Shown here in pieces: positions 11,589 through 21,674 of a stretch of DNA of 64,000 nt. The DNA is taken from contig NZ_BAWM01000018.1 of NCBI RefSeq assembly GCF_000759675.1, positions 274,478 through 338,477 of the forward strand, in the 5' to 3' direction. Source of the stretch: Neobacillus niacini. Its GTDB lineage: Bacteria; Bacillota; Bacilli; Bacillales; Cytobacillaceae. Under the pieces are notes generated by a model. The model was not told the DNA's origin. It was given only the letters and a program-made list of their open reading frames with translations, and did not search any database. Every line of letters starts with the position of its first letter. Position 1 is the stretch's first letter. The translations under genes were made by a program, and so were the position numbers.

Positions 11589-11603
11589 ACTTTCACCTTC
11601 CTG

Positions 11604-11777
11604 GAAAAGCGGAAGCGCCTTCGGAACAAGCACAGCTTGTTCCTGCGGAGTTAATCTAAGGAGCTTTCCTTAGTGTCCAGGGGCGACAGGCATAAGACGA
11701 GCCGGCGGGAAGGTTGTTCTTTAACCTTTCTGACGGATTGACTTAGACCTTAGAGCCCCTAGGCGCTGCAGCTAGAC
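11604..11777. repeat. Family 1 repeat, long copy
   Basis: Begins GAAAAGCGGAAGCGCC and ends GGCGCTGCAGCTAGACA. The middle carries GGGGCGACAGGCATAAGACG and a GAAGGTTGTTCTTTAACC hairpin. About 50 extra bases near the left end, including GGAACAAGCACAGCTTGTTCC, are absent from other copies. Sits between hemW and the lepA terminator. Confidence 0.8.
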
Positions 11778-11790
11778 ATTTTTTTCTTGT

Positions 11791-11834
11791 AAAAAAGAGG
11801 CTGGATTTCGCCTATAAATAGACATCCCAACCTC
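11791..11834 (-). terminator. Terminator of lepA
   Basis: Reverse-strand GAGGTTGGGAT pairs imperfectly with ATCCAGCCTC (one bulge, one wobble) and is followed by TTTTTT. It begins 12 bases after the lepA stop. Confidence 0.7.
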
Positions 11835-11846
11835 CCGTTTCATTTT

Positions 11847-13682
11847 TTATTTTTTTGTATTGTTATCATCCATTTTTAGGACAGCCATGAAGGCTTCTTG
11901 TGGGACCTCGACAGAACCAACCTGTTTCATCCGTTTTTTACCTTCTTTTTGTTTCTCGAGCAGCTTTCGTTTACGAGAGATATCTCCCCCATAACATTTA
12001 GCCAATACGTTTTTACCCATGGATTTAATGGTTGAACGAGCAACAATTTTTTGACCAATAGCGGCTTGGACAGGAACTTCGAATTGCTGCCTTGGGATTA
12101 ATTCCTTTAGCTTCTCAACAATGACTTTGCCGCGTTCGTAGGCAAAATCTTTATGAACGATAAAGCTTAAGGCATCCACCTTTTCAGCGTTTAACAATAT
12201 ATCCATCTTAACCAAGCTAGACGGTTTGTAGCCAATTAATACATAATCAAATGATGCATAGCCTCGGGTGCTAGATTTAAGTTGATCAAAGAAATCATAA
12301 ACAATTTCTGCTAACGGAATTTCATAGATGATGCTTACACGGTTTTCACCTTGGTATTCCATATTCATAAAAATACCACGCTTTTGCTGACACAGCTCCA
12401 TAATCGCACCGACATATTCATTTGGAGCCATCATCGTTGCTTTTACGTAAGGCTCTTCAACATGATCAATTTTCTGTGGATCCGGAAGATTTGAAGGGTT
12501 ATCCACTTTTATTTGAGTGCCATTTGTCATGTGTACATCATAGATAACACTCGGAGCGGTTGTAATCAAATCAATCTTGAATTCACGCTCAATACGCTCT
12601 TGGATGATTTCCATATGAAGAAGTCCTAAGAACCCACAGCGAAAACCAAAGCCAAGTGCTTGAGAAGTTTCAGGCTCGAATTGAAGTGCAGAATCATTTA
12701 ACTGAAGCTTCTCTAATGCTTCCCGTAAATCATTAAACCTTGCTGTATCGATTGGATAAAGCCCACAATACACCATTGGGTTTAATTTACGATATCCAGG
12801 CAGAGGTTCGGTTGCTCCATTTTTTGCGTTTGTAATCGTATCACCGACACGAGTATCCCCTACATTTTTAATAGATGCAGTCAAGAATCCAACGTCCCCA
12901 ACAGTTAGCTCGTCTAGAAGCAATGATTTTGGTGTGAATACCCCTACTTCATTCACTTCAAATTCTGCACCTGTCGCCATCATTTTAATTTTATCGCCCA
13001 CTTTTACGCTTCCTTCGACAACTCGAATGTAGGCCACTACACCACGATAGGCATCGTAAAGGGAATCAAAAATTAGTGCTTTTAATGGAGCATCAGGGTC
13101 ACCAGTCGGAGCAGGAACTGTTTTTACTACCTGTTCGAGAATGTCTTCAATCCCAATACCTGCTTTAGCAGATGCTAACACTGCTTCAGAAGCATCAAGA
13201 CCAATAACCTCTTCGATTTCATTACGGACTCTTTCAGGCTCAGCACTTGGTAGATCGATTTTATTAATAACCGGTAAGATTTCAAGATTATTATCTAGTG
13301 CAAGGTAAACGTTCGCCAAGGTTTGTGCTTCAATCCCTTGTGCTGCGTCAACGACTAAAACAGCACCTTCACAAGCAGCAAGTGAACGAGAAACCTCATA
13401 GGTAAAATCGACGTGTCCAGGTGTATCAATGAGATGGAAGGTGTACTCTTCACCATCTTTTGCTTTGTATTTTAATTGCACGGCATTTAATTTTATTGTA
13501 ATTCCGCGTTCTCTTTCTAAATCCATCGAATCTAAAAGCTGAGCCTTCATTTCACGGGAAGTTAATGCATTCGTTTTTTCTAAAATACGGTCAGCTAATG
13601 TTGATTTCCCATGGTCAATATGGGCAATAATCGAGAAATTTCTTATCTTTGATTGTCTTTTTAGTTTTTCTTCTCTGTTCAT
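11847..13682 (-). CDS. lepA: Elongation factor 4 (LepA)
   Basis: A 611-residue translational GTPase that acts on ribosome elongation or biogenesis. The P-loop AHIDHGKST is at 20-28, followed by switch [10 protein letters not shown] and the NKIDLP motif. EF-G-like domains and the LepA-specific C-terminal domain follow (from about 480, ending [13 protein letters not shown]). The start at 13682 has AGGAGTG upstream; open frame up to 13781 has no family similarity and contains the promoter. Confidence 0.98.
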   Translation of the reverse strand: MNREEKLKRQSKIRNFSIIAHIDHGKSTLADRILEKTNALTSREMKAQLLDSMDLERERGITIKLNAVQLKYKAKDGEEYTFHLIDTPGHVDFTYEVSRSLAACEGAVLVVDAAQGIEAQTLANVYLALDNNLEILPVINKIDLPSAEPERVRNEIEEVIGLDASEAVLASAKAGIGIEDILEQVVKTVPAPTGDPDAPLKALIFDSLYDAYRGVVAYIRVVEGSVKVGDKIKMMATGAEFEVNEVGVFTPKSLLLDELTVGDVGFLTASIKNVGDTRVGDTITNAKNGATEPLPGYRKLNPMVYCGLYPIDTARFNDLREALEKLQLNDSALQFEPETSQALGFGFRCGFLGLLHMEIIQERIEREFKIDLITTAPSVIYDVHMTNGTQIKVDNPSNLPDPQKIDHVEEPYVKATMMAPNEYVGAIMELCQQKRGIFMNMEYQGENRVSIIYEIPLAEIVYDFFDQLKSSTRGYASFDYVLIGYKPSSLVKMDILLNAEKVDALSFIVHKDFAYERGKVIVEKLKELIPRQQFEVPVQAAIGQKIVARSTIKSMGKNVLAKCYGGDISRKRKLLEKQKEGKKRMKQVGSVEVPQEAFMAVLKMDDNNTKK

Positions 13683-13725
13683 GTATTTCACTCCTACTAT
13701 AACTCGCACAAGTACACTATTTTTG

Positions 13726-13754
13726 ATTATATCAGTAGAATAATCAAGATTCAA
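13726..13754 (-). promoter_or_regulatory. Sigma-A promoter of lepA
   Basis: Reverse-strand TTGAAT (13749-13754) and TATAAT (13726-13731) with 17-base spacing, about 45 bases ahead of the lepA start. Confidence 0.7.
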
Positions 13755-13800
13755 TGACAATAAAAATAGCGGCATCCACAATAGGTACCGCCAGCAATTA

Positions 13801-14127
13801 TTATTCAGTTATAAGATTAATAAGTTTTTCCGAAGCATTGGAAACACCTTCAGAAATCTTCTTTCCCATTGAGGAAAATAGATTAAAGGCACTTATTTCC
13901 TCTAGCTTCTTTTTCTTTTCATCAATGTCGTGGCTCGATATCTCATTTCCCAAAAAAGTTGCCTTAACATGCTCACCATTGTCATCTAATGCAACAGCAT
14001 TTTGAAAGTTCGGGTCATCATAGCCCTTCATTTTATGAATACCGTCATTAGCTAATTGCATTCCGGCTAACACCGAAATGAACATAAGCGCCACTATACA
14101 AAAAAATTTCAGCATGAACATTTTCAT
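13801..14127 (-). CDS. yqxA: YqxA family protein (DUF3679), membrane-anchored
   Basis: A 108-residue protein of unknown function. An N-terminal hydrophobic segment (residues 5-22) should anchor it or act as a signal peptide. The rest is hydrophilic and contains MKGYDD and [14 protein letters not shown], conserved in the Bacillus YqxA family. It lies 19 bases after spoIIP and is probably co-transcribed with it during sporulation, as in B. subtilis. AAAGGAG precedes the ATG. Confidence 0.85.
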   Translation of the reverse strand: MKMFMLKFFCIVALMFISVLAGMQLANDGIHKMKGYDDPNFQNAVALDDNGEHVKATFLGNEISSHDIDEKKKKLEEISAFNLFSSMGKKISEGVSNASEKLINLITE

Positions 14128-14146
14128 ATGACATGCTCCTTTACTT

Positions 14147-15337
14147 CTATTGTTTATCCGATGATTGTTCTACATCATAATTTACTTTCTCTGCCTGCCA
14201 GAAGTATTCACTAAACACATCTGCAAGTGCATCAGCTGAACGGTTTAACTCTTCGAAGGTATTATCAACACCGCCAAATTCAATTAATAAAGCATTTTCA
14301 GAGAGATTTTGATTGTAAACTCCATTTGAGCCAGCGTCTTTTTTCATCAAGACTCCCCAACTAATTCCTTTGTATTTTTCTTGTAATAAATTATGGAGGT
14401 CCGTTGCTAATTTTAGATTTTTTTCATAATTAGGGTTTTTTCCACCGACGACAAAAACTAACTGTGCATAGGCCTGTCCATTAATAATAGGCGTTGTTTT
14501 ATCTTTGCGTCTGGCATCTCGATGGATATCAATTAAATAGTGAATATCACTGTTTGTTGCCAGTGTTTCCCGAACCAATTCACCTGATTTTGAATACGCA
14601 CCAGCCATTTCTACAGACCCCATTACGTCAGATTTATCAATGGATGTACCAATTCCTCTCGCCTCTAAACCAGCTTTTAATTGATCACCAATTTTAGTGA
14701 CATTCAACTGTGAATGATAAGCAAGGTTAGGATCGGTTACCCCCTGTAAATAGGGTAAATAGGACTCGCGATTATGAGTAAAGTAGAGATGTACTGCCTT
14801 TTTATCACCTGTTGTGAGCTGCGGCTTTGATGGTGATCCGTTTTCCGTACCTTCATCAATTCCCTCTAAATTTTGCAGGGAAGCCTCGCGCTCCGCTTTC
14901 ATTATTTCTATTGGCGGTGCAGACTCCATTGGCATATTGGTATAATTCGAACCTTCACCAGCAACTACGATTTTTCCATCAAATTGAAAAAATCCGGGAA
15001 GCTCCCTGCCTAAAAGACTTCGTGGGTCATTTAAATTAATATTGCTTGAAAGCTTAAAAATTAAGTTGGTTAATTTGGGGCTCGCTGTTAAATTATCTTC
15101 TATGGATAGAAAATGATGATTCTCCCAAGCCATTAGTTGATAGAGCATTTTCCCATTCACTTGATTTGCAGCTGTATTAACAGATGCTGACATAGGTCTA
15201 AACTGGGGCTTTAACGATGTTAAAAGCCCACTGATGGAAAACACCAATAACATAAACAATAAGATAAAAGAGGTTACTTTTATTAGATTCGTCCCTTGCA
15301 CTGTCAAAAACAATCCGGAATTCCTAGTAGATTTCAT
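14147..15337 (-). CDS. spoIIP: Stage II sporulation protein P
   Basis: A 396-residue cell wall amidase and endopeptidase that works with SpoIID and SpoIIM to thin septal peptidoglycan during engulfment. It has one N-terminal membrane segment (about 20-42). The catalytic domain includes LYFTHNRESYLPYL, whose His and Glu match the zinc or catalytic residues of the family, and the DIHRDA motif later. The start at 15337 uses GAGGTGG seven bases upstream; a TTG five codons earlier would overlap this site. Follows gpr as in B. subtilis. Confidence 0.95.
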   Translation of the reverse strand: MKSTRNSGLFLTVQGTNLIKVTSFILLFMLLVFSISGLLTSLKPQFRPMSASVNTAANQVNGKMLYQLMAWENHHFLSIEDNLTASPKLTNLIFKLSSNINLNDPRSLLGRELPGFFQFDGKIVVAGEGSNYTNMPMESAPPIEIMKAEREASLQNLEGIDEGTENGSPSKPQLTTGDKKAVHLYFTHNRESYLPYLQGVTDPNLAYHSQLNVTKIGDQLKAGLEARGIGTSIDKSDVMGSVEMAGAYSKSGELVRETLATNSDIHYLIDIHRDARRKDKTTPIINGQAYAQLVFVVGGKNPNYEKNLKLATDLHNLLQEKYKGISWGVLMKKDAGSNGVYNQNLSENALLIEFGGVDNTFEELNRSADALADVFSEYFWQAEKVNYDVEQSSDKQ

Positions 15338-15430
15338 GGTTCCACCTCTCAATTTGATTCTAGTAAATACTTATGACATTACTAGAATTGCTAGAACCAT
15401 TATTCGCAATTGTGAGGTGGTCACTGAACA

Positions 15431-16567
15431 TCATCTTGTATAGTAGCCTGCATTTCCTTGATCAACATTGCTGTGGAGAGCCGCATTCAAACCGCTCGCA
15501 ATCAGGTTAGCCATATCTTCAATAAAAACATCCACTTCCTTAGGGGTTACCATTAAATTGTGTCCTAAAGGGGAGAGGACCTCATATATTAATTTACGTT
15601 TTTCTTCCTCTTCTAATGTCCCAATCATCCCTAGGAAAGTCTGACGATGCTTGTCTTCTGGAAGGTCATCATCAGTAAGTTTTTTTCGCTTTCCAAATGT
15701 CATACCTGCTGGTGCGAGTGCCTTTGAAGGACGATTCCCTTCCTTTAGCTCCTTCCCAAAATGCTTGAGGATATAATCAATCGTGTCACTTGTAATCGAA
15801 ACAGCGTCAACAACGGTCGGAACACCAATAGCGATGACCGGAACTCCTAATGTTTCTTTACTTAATTCTTTTCTTTTATTACCTACTCCAGATCCTGGGT
15901 GTATACCTGTATCAGAAACTTGTATGGTAGAATTAACCCTTTCAATCGATCTTGCTGCTAATGCGTCTATAGCAATGACAAAATCAGGCTTTGTTTTTTC
16001 CACTACTCCGAAGATGATATCGCTGGTTTCAATTCCGGTTAATCCCATAACGCCTGGAACTAAGGAACTAACTGGACGATAGCCTTCCTCTACATGTTCT
16101 GGCTGCAATTCGAATAAGTGCCTGGTGATTAATAGGTTCTCACAAACCATTGGGCCAAGTGCATCAGGAGTAACATTCCAATTTCCTAGACCCACAACGA
16201 GGCAAGAGGCATCTTTTTTGATACCAGTTCCTTCTAAGAAATGTCCAAATTCTTTTGCAAAAATTTCCTCAACCTTTTGTTGTAATGGGGTATCCTGCTG
16301 TCTTATCCCTTGTACTTCGAGAGTTAAATAGCGTCCTGTTTTTTTACCGAGTTGTTTTGCTCCTGCTTCAGTAACCTCAACTAACGAGATTTTTATATCG
16401 TCTATATCTTTTTCTTTTATAATGACACCTTCAATTTGGGAGAGGTTCGCCTCTTGGTTTACTGTCCCTTCTTTACCAGCAATGACCATTTCTCTTGCTT
16501 CAATCGCTAAATCCGTTCTAATTGAGTACTTGCTTAAGTCGATATCGTTGTTCAAGTTCTCCTGCAT
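15431..16567 (-). CDS. gpr: Spore germination protease GPR
   Basis: A 378-residue protease that degrades small acid-soluble spore proteins at germination. The amino end [14 protein letters not shown] contains the autoprocessing region that activates the zymogen, itself resembling the cleavage motif in its substrates. The body carries [20 protein letters not shown] and [14 protein letters not shown], strongly conserved in the family. GGGAG lies about nine bases before the ATG. Divergent from rpsT; expected to be made in the forespore. Confidence 0.97.
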   Translation of the reverse strand: MQENLNNDIDLSKYSIRTDLAIEAREMVIAGKEGTVNQEANLSQIEGVIIKEKDIDDIKISLVEVTEAGAKQLGKKTGRYLTLEVQGIRQQDTPLQQKVEEIFAKEFGHFLEGTGIKKDASCLVVGLGNWNVTPDALGPMVCENLLITRHLFELQPEHVEEGYRPVSSLVPGVMGLTGIETSDIIFGVVEKTKPDFVIAIDALAARSIERVNSTIQVSDTGIHPGSGVGNKRKELSKETLGVPVIAIGVPTVVDAVSITSDTIDYILKHFGKELKEGNRPSKALAPAGMTFGKRKKLTDDDLPEDKHRQTFLGMIGTLEEEEKRKLIYEVLSPLGHNLMVTPKEVDVFIEDMANLIASGLNAALHSNVDQGNAGYYTR

Positions 16568-16672
16568 TTTAAATCGCTCCCATCCATAATTTCTAACTAG
16601 AAACTATTTCCTATTTTTGCCCCTTTTCCGTTAAAACATTCAAGTTTATTCTTATATGTAAATAATCTAGTA

Positions 16673-16701
16673 TTGCAATAATGGGTTGGGTTTGATAAAA
16701 T
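16673..16701 (+). promoter_or_regulatory. Sigma-A promoter of rpsT
   Basis: TTGCAA (16673-16678), 17 bases, TAAAAT (16696-16701). It is followed by a leader of about 70 bases before rpsT. Confidence 0.65.
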
Positions 16702-16779
16702 ATCTTTTGTTCTGATTAATTGTGAATGAAGGTAAAGTCGAGTTCATATAATCTCGATTCTTTGTAGGAGGTGAATATA

Positions 16780-17040
16780 ATGCCTAACATTAAATCTGCT
16801 ATTAAGCGTGTAAAAACAAGCGAAGCTCGTAATGCTCAAAATACAACTGCAAAGTCTGCAATGCGTACTGCTGTGAAAAAAGTAGAAGCTGCTGTTGCTA
16901 CTAACGACGGTGCTGCTGCTAAAGAAGTATTCGCCGCTGCTGCTAGTAAATTAGACAAGGCTGCTGCTAAAGGACTTATCCATAAAAATGCTGCTGCCCG
17001 TAAAAAATCACGTCTTGCTAAAAAAGCTAACTCTTTATAA
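16780..17040 (+). CDS. rpsT: 30S ribosomal protein S20
   Basis: An 86-residue basic protein, [20 protein letters not shown], rich in Ala and Lys, matching S20 of the 30S subunit. The start is the ATG at 16780 with TAGGAGGTGAATATA upstream; a GTG three codons earlier lies within the ribosome site. Single-gene unit on the forward strand, with a family 1 repeat beginning at the base after its stop. Confidence 0.97.
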   Translation: MPNIKSAIKRVKTSEARNAQNTTAKSAMRTAVKKVEAAVATNDGAAAKEVFAAAASKLDKAAAKGLIHKNAAARKKSRLAKKANSL

Positions 17041-17161
17041 GAAAAGCGGAAGGCGCCCGTAATCGTCGACAAGCAGAAGACGACCCGTCTGGAAGGTTGC
17101 TCTTTAACCTTCCAGACGGATTGGCTTCTGACCTCGAGCTGATGGCGCCTGGAGCTAGACA
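17041..17161. repeat. Family 1 repeat, 121 bp
   Basis: Begins GAAAAGCGGAAGGCGCC at the base after the rpsT stop and ends GGCGCCTGGAGCTAGACA. The central hairpin is GTCTGGAAGGTT, loop, AACCTTCCAGAC, a compensated variant of the GAAGGTT...AACCTTC stem in other copies. Confidence 0.85.
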
Positions 17162-17176
17162 ATAATAAGAGAACGC

Positions 17177-17207
17177 AAAAACGATTCCCAATTGGAATCG
17201 TTTTTTT
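17177..17207. terminator. Bidirectional terminator between rpsT and holA
   Basis: AAAACGATTCC, loop CAATT, GGAATCGTTTTTTT. T-rich on the forward strand and A-rich on the left arm, so it can stop both rpsT and holA transcripts. Confidence 0.9.
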
Positions 17208-17210
17208 GTT

Positions 17211-18227
17211 TTATCGTTTTATTTTAAACAGTAACATTTCAATTAGTAATGACTTATTCATCCCGCCAGTTTTCATCTGGTGGTCTGCATTTGCAAGCAT
17301 CGTCATTAGATTGGTCAATTCTTCATCCGTAAATTTATTGGCTTGCCCTGCAGCCAGCTTTACTCGGAAGGGATGAGTTTTCAAAAAACCAGCGATTTGC
17401 TGTTGCCCATAACCTCTCCGCGAGAGCTCTTTTACTTGATATATTAACCTGAATTGCCCAGCAAGCAATGCTAATATTTTTATCGGTTCCTCATTTTGTT
17501 TTAACAAATCATAATAAATTCTAAGAGCATCCTCAGGCTTTCGTTGAACAACCTTTTCAATAAGCGTAAAAATATTTTGTTCAAGTGATCTTGAAACTAA
17601 CCTCTCAACCATTGCCGCATCAATTTGTTTTTCCTCTGCTGCATATAACGCTAATTTATCAACTTCGTTGGTAATCATAAACATATTGGTTCCCACTAAA
17701 GTAATTAACAGATCAAGCGCCTCAGGGTCAAAGACAATGCCATTAAGCTTTGCTCTTTCTTTCACCCAATTTTTTAAATCATGTTCATTTAATTTTTTAG
17801 CCTCTACGGTAACGGCCGTTCTCTTTAATTCTTTGGTAACTTTTTTTCGTTCATCCAGCTTTTCATAAGGTGCTGAGATAACGATGACAGTATAGGGTGC
17901 TGGTTCTTTTAGATACGCTTCAAGCCGTGCGAGATTATGGTCGATTTTTTCTTTTGACTTTTCAGCCGTTAAGAATTTAGGATTATGTATAAAAATCACT
18001 TTCTTCTCACCTAGAAAAGGGAAGGTTTCTGCATCTTCTAGAGCAGTTTCAATAGGTGTTTCATCTAAATCATAAGCAGTAAAATTAAAATCCTTCTCTT
18101 CCTCATCTAAAACCTGATTAAGCAGCAATTGTTTTGTTTCATTGATTAAAAATGCTTCTGTACCATATAATAAATAAATGGGAGCAATTTCCCGTTGTTT
18201 AATTTGTTTCCAAATATCTAGTACCAT
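17211..18227 (-). CDS. holA: DNA polymerase III subunit delta
   Basis: The clamp-loader delta subunit, 338 residues, which opens the beta clamp. The N-terminal AAA-like domain begins IAPIYLLYGTEAFLINE; degenerate Walker features and the C-terminal collar domain (QNEEPIKILALLAGQFRLI) fit the family. AAGGGAG lies about 10 bases before the ATG. Formerly yqeN, and placed next to the comE locus as in B. subtilis. Confidence 0.95.
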   Translation of the reverse strand: MVLDIWKQIKQREIAPIYLLYGTEAFLINETKQLLLNQVLDEEEKDFNFTAYDLDETPIETALEDAETFPFLGEKKVIFIHNPKFLTAEKSKEKIDHNLARLEAYLKEPAPYTVIVISAPYEKLDERKKVTKELKRTAVTVEAKKLNEHDLKNWVKERAKLNGIVFDPEALDLLITLVGTNMFMITNEVDKLALYAAEEKQIDAAMVERLVSRSLEQNIFTLIEKVVQRKPEDALRIYYDLLKQNEEPIKILALLAGQFRLIYQVKELSRRGYGQQQIAGFLKTHPFRVKLAAGQANKFTDEELTNLMTMLANADHQMKTGGMNKSLLIEMLLFKIKR

Positions 18228-18256
18228 TATCCAAGCTCCCTTTCAATTCACGTTCC

Positions 18257-18284
18257 ATTATCTATCGTAATGAAGCTTGGACAA
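18257..18284 (-). promoter_or_regulatory. Possible promoter of holA
   Basis: Reverse-strand TTGTCC (18279-18284) and GATAAT (18257-18262) with a 16-base spacer, 30 bases before holA. Confidence 0.45.
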
Positions 18285-18301
18285 TTTGACAAGTGTTAAA
18301 A

Positions 18302-18337
18302 GGGAATTGACGCTTTTCTTAAAAAGCGCCAATTCCC
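18302..18337 (-). terminator. Hairpin reading as a terminator for reverse-strand transcripts from comEC
   Basis: On the reverse strand GGGAATTGGCGCTTTT pairs over 16 bp with AAAAGCGTCAATTCCC, using one G-U wobble, and TTTT follows. On the forward strand the same position is an A-C mismatch, so the structure favours the reverse RNA. It lies about 400 bases beyond comEC, on the far side of yqzM. The stretch 18228-18537 otherwise holds only this, the possible holA promoter and the yqzM start signals. Confidence 0.65.
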
Positions 18338-18537
18338 GATCTATAATGAACGCCTGCAATCAAAAACCTAGGATTATTTAATTGCTTGGCGGAGTTCCTT
18401 GTGTAAATTTAGTGTCACCTTTTTGGATTAAAGTATTTGTGTCAACTCTTGTCAATATAGGAAGTAGATATTCAAAGCATGCTGGATTTTTTAAATAAAA
18501 TCACTTATACTATAATGTGAAATAGGAGGGGTATATT

Positions 18538-18672
18538 GTGAATGAATTTGAAAAGAATGTGCAAAGTAAACGCAACGACGCAATTGATTCTGGTGTAGGC
18601 TTTATCGTTTCTTTTGGTTTTTTTGCTACAATGTTTATTATTGCAACAGTTATTAAAATTATCGGATCCTAA
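18538..18672 (+). CDS. yqzM: YqzM family small membrane protein
   Basis: A 44-residue protein starting with GTG (MNEFEKNVQSKRNDAIDSGV) and ending in a single hydrophobic helix (residues 20-42). It matches the YqzM family, always found between holA and comEC in Bacillus; function unknown. AGGAGGGG lies about seven bases before the GTG, and TATAAT at 18511-18516 is a good -10 box with no clear -35. It is the only forward gene between holA and comEC. Confidence 0.85.
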   Translation: MNEFEKNVQSKRNDAIDSGVGFIVSFGFFATMFIIATVIKIIGS

Positions 18673-18697
18673 TGCAATGCTACATAATGAATGGCTA

Positions 18698-18732
18698 GAG
18701 GCTGCAATCCTTGCAGTCTCTTTTATGTTTTT
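18698..18732 (+). terminator. Terminator of yqzM
   Basis: GAGGCTGCAA, loop TCC, TTGCAGTCTC, then TTTTATGTTTTT on the forward strand. The opposite strand lacks a T tail, so it should not stop comEC transcripts. Confidence 0.8.
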
Positions 18733-18740
18733 GCGATGAG

Positions 18741-21074
18741 CTATTGCTTTATCTTATGTAAAATGGAAGAAAAGGTTCCACTCTCGTGATAAAACCTGTA
18801 GGTAATTGCCCCATGGATATCAGTCCTAAATATAGTTGTATTCGATAGTTGTTCTAACACTTCGCTATGAGGATGACCATAGCGATTTCTCTCACCAACA
18901 GAAATTAAGGAAATAGATGGTTTAATATTGTTGACAAATATCTCACTGCTTGAAGTTTTACTGCCATGATGACCAGCCTTTAAGACATCAATATTCAAAT
19001 TGGGGTGTTTTTTTATTATCCTTTCTTCCCCCTCTTGATCAAGATCACCACCAAAAAACCATTTAAGCCCTCCAATGTTTGCCATAATCGCGATAGATCC
19101 ACTATTCCGCTCACCTTGATAATTTTTTTCAGGGCTTAAAATATAAAATTGGCCTTTTTTATTTTTCCATCGACTCCCTTCAGCAACCTTTACCACTTGA
19201 ATTCCTTTTTTATTCGCCTCCTGAATGATTTCTAATTCTGTTTTTGAAGGTTCAGCAACAGAGGGCATTATGATCTGTTTTACTTCGATTTCTTTCAAAA
19301 TAGAAAAAGTTCCACCAATATGATCACTATCACCATGAGTAAGAATCAGTTTATCTAATTTTGTAATTCCCTTTCCCTTTAAAAAAGGGACTACTACATC
19401 TCTCCCAACTTCAAATGGTTTTTCAGACTTTTTCCATTCTTCCTCTTCAAATCGAATCGTTCCGCCCGTATCAATTAAATAGGTACCATGACCAAATGGG
19501 TAATGGATTAAAATACTATCACCTTGCCCGACATCAATCATTGTGACTTCCCCAAACGGATTTACCCAATTCCAAACGTTCTGAAACGTAAATAAGACAA
19601 TCGCTAAAAGTATGACCTTTTGCTGCCTTTTTTGCTGTAAACCTGCTTCCCATAATAAAAAAATAATGTGGATAATCAGCAAATATATAATAAAGTTTAG
19701 CCAATTGGGTCTTCCTGTAACGAGCTGTGCAAAAGATATGTCTGCAAGTTGGTCAATTAGACCATTGGCTAAGGTAATGATTTTCATAAATAAATTGATT
19801 AGAATGGACGGAGTATTATCAAAAACAAGCTGAATAAAAAACAAGAGATATAAACCAGGGAGAAAAACAAACGAAAAGAGCGGGATATATAGGAGATTGG
19901 CTGCAACACTAATAAAGGAAATTTCAAAAAAATGGTACAGTAATATCGGAAGCGCTGCGAGTTGAGCAATAATGGATGTGACAACCATCGCCGAAATAAT
20001 TAGTGGATACCGAGGTAGAATGCTGGAGGAAGATAAAATAATGGCAAAGCTAACAGAAAATGATAGCTGAAATCCTGCATCTAATATAATCAGCGGAGTA
20101 AAAAATACATAAATCATTAGTGTGAGACTAATGGCATCAACCGGTGAAAGTTTTAATTGTTTCTTCCATCTTAAAATAAATAAAACAAGGAACAGCATTA
20201 GCACTGCCCGAATAACGGATGGTGAAGTACCGGTTAATATGGCATATATCGGCAAAATAACAAGAAGAAAATCCATCATGAACTGCCTAGTCAACCCGAT
20301 CCTAATTCCTAAATAAAATACCATTCCGATTAATAAGGAAACATGAAGGCCAGATATTGCCAGTAAATGAACAATGCCTGTCCTTTGATAATCCATTAAA
20401 ATATCTGGGTTAAACATACTCCTATCCCCAAATATTAAAGCAGCTGAAAGGGCAGCAATTTCAGGTGGAAAGCTTTTTTCGAGGTAATGTATGCCTTTAA
20501 AACGTAATTCTTTAATCTTGGTTAAGGGAGTTGATTTAACTACAGAACATTTCTTTAAGGGATGATTCTCTATTTCGACAATCTTATAAACTTGTTTACT
20601 GGCTAAGTATTTACTGTAGTTAAAAGCATTCGGATTTTTGGCAATAGAGGGATCTGTTAATTGTCCTGTTACTTGACATAAACGCCCATAAAAGTTGGTG
20701 TCTTTTAGTTCCTCTTTCTCTTCCTCAGATTTGATTTTATAGCGTATTAATAGCTTTTCTTTATTCTTTCTATCCAGTGCCGTAACCTGGAGCAAATCAC
20801 CATCAACCTTTGTGTTCTCTGTATATTGTAGATAAAAGGTCGATATGCTATCTGACAGTTTAGTTTTATTATTTGTTACGGCATGTTGACCGGTGAGAAA
20901 AAAAGTAATAAAAATGCAGATAACGAATACCAGCTGAGAGTTTGTAAACTTCTTATATCTGTAAAGGAGAAAAAGGTAAATGATGGTAAAAAGAAAGAAC
21001 GAAAGAAAAGAGAATAGGGAGGTTGATACACCGAATAACGCAGCGATCGCAAAGTAAAAATATTTATCATTCAT
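18741..21074 (-). CDS. comEC: ComEC/Rec2 DNA uptake channel protein
   Basis: A 777-residue membrane protein that forms the channel for incoming single-stranded DNA. The N-terminal part has membrane helices and the DUF4131 OB-like domain (about 90-190). The competence domain holds many helices (about 210-490). The C-terminal metallo-beta-lactamase-like domain has LTHGDSDHIGG, a nuclease-type metal motif, and KAGHHGSKTSS. The start at 21074 (MNDKYFYF) has GGAG six bases upstream inside an alternative ATG at 21086. Full length, no frameshift. Confidence 0.95.
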   Translation of the reverse strand: MNDKYFYFAIAALFGVSTSLFSFLSFFLFTIIYLFLLYRYKKFTNSQLVFVICIFITFFLTGQHAVTNNKTKLSDSISTFYLQYTENTKVDGDLLQVTALDRKNKEKLLIRYKIKSEEEKEELKDTNFYGRLCQVTGQLTDPSIAKNPNAFNYSKYLASKQVYKIVEIENHPLKKCSVVKSTPLTKIKELRFKGIHYLEKSFPPEIAALSAALIFGDRSMFNPDILMDYQRTGIVHLLAISGLHVSLLIGMVFYLGIRIGLTRQFMMDFLLVILPIYAILTGTSPSVIRAVLMLFLVLFILRWKKQLKLSPVDAISLTLMIYVFFTPLIILDAGFQLSFSVSFAIILSSSSILPRYPLIISAMVVTSIIAQLAALPILLYHFFEISFISVAANLLYIPLFSFVFLPGLYLLFFIQLVFDNTPSILINLFMKIITLANGLIDQLADISFAQLVTGRPNWLNFIIYLLIIHIIFLLWEAGLQQKRQQKVILLAIVLFTFQNVWNWVNPFGEVTMIDVGQGDSILIHYPFGHGTYLIDTGGTIRFEEEEWKKSEKPFEVGRDVVVPFLKGKGITKLDKLILTHGDSDHIGGTFSILKEIEVKQIIMPSVAEPSKTELEIIQEANKKGIQVVKVAEGSRWKNKKGQFYILSPEKNYQGERNSGSIAIMANIGGLKWFFGGDLDQEGEERIIKKHPNLNIDVLKAGHHGSKTSSSEIFVNNIKPSISLISVGERNRYGHPHSEVLEQLSNTTIFRTDIHGAITYRFYHESGTFSSILHKIKQ

Positions 21075-21134
21075 AGAGTTCTCCATTTTTTAGGGGAGTA
21101 TTTAACGCCGGGAGACCGGCGCTATTTTTGGGGA

Positions 21135-21596
21135 TTATTGATTTAATTTACGTAAATCAATGACTGATTCTTTTAATTCTACCTTTTCAGTCTTTACTTT
21201 TGCTTGATGAAATAACTCCACTGCGTGTGGATGATTCTTATAATCCTCTGCATAATAAACTGTTTTAATCCCAGCTTGGATAATTGCTTTACAACACTGC
21301 AGGCATGGAAAATGAGTTACATAAATTTCAGCTTCAGCTGTAGGTACACCAAATTTAGCACATTGTAAAAGGGCATTCATTTCTGCATGAATCGTCCTTA
21401 CGCAATGATTATCTATAACATAACAGCCTTTATCGATACAATGGTCTCCACCAGCAATTGAACCATTATAACCACCTGCAATGATTCTCTTATCTCTGAC
21501 AATCGTTGCTCCCACTGTTAGCCGCATGCATGTACTTCTTAATGCCAGCAAATGGCTTTGAGCCATAAAATATTGATCCCATGAAATGCGCTCCAC
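21135..21596 (-). CDS. comEB: ComE operon protein 2, dCMP deaminase family
   Basis: A 153-residue zinc-dependent deaminase-like protein. The zinc and catalytic residues are all present: H70 and E72 in TIHAEMNA, and C98/C101 in PCLQC. The start is the GTG giving MERISWDQYF, about 10 bases after GGAGG; a GTG three codons earlier abuts the ribosome site. Not required for transformation in B. subtilis. Second gene of the comE operon. Confidence 0.93.
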   Translation of the reverse strand: MERISWDQYFMAQSHLLALRSTCMRLTVGATIVRDKRIIAGGYNGSIAGGDHCIDKGCYVIDNHCVRTIHAEMNALLQCAKFGVPTAEAEIYVTHFPCLQCCKAIIQAGIKTVYYAEDYKNHPHAVELFHQAKVKTEKVELKESVIDLRKLNQ

Positions 21597-21674
21597 TTTC
21601 TCCACTCCTCCAAATTTCGATTTATTTCTTCCTTAAGTGTAATATTAGAGACTTTAAAAGGTCAATTAAATTTC

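Noticed and set aside
11589..11633. Upstream extension of hemW
   Set aside because: The added codons are translated from the end of a family 1 repeat, and AGGTGA supports the start at 11588.
13683..13781. Upstream extension of lepA
   Set aside because: It contains the lepA promoter boxes, and the family start [10 protein letters not shown] has AGGAGTG just upstream.
15783..16082. Forward 99-codon open frame inside gpr
   Set aside because: Antisense shadow of the well conserved germination protease. No ribosome site and no recognisable domain.
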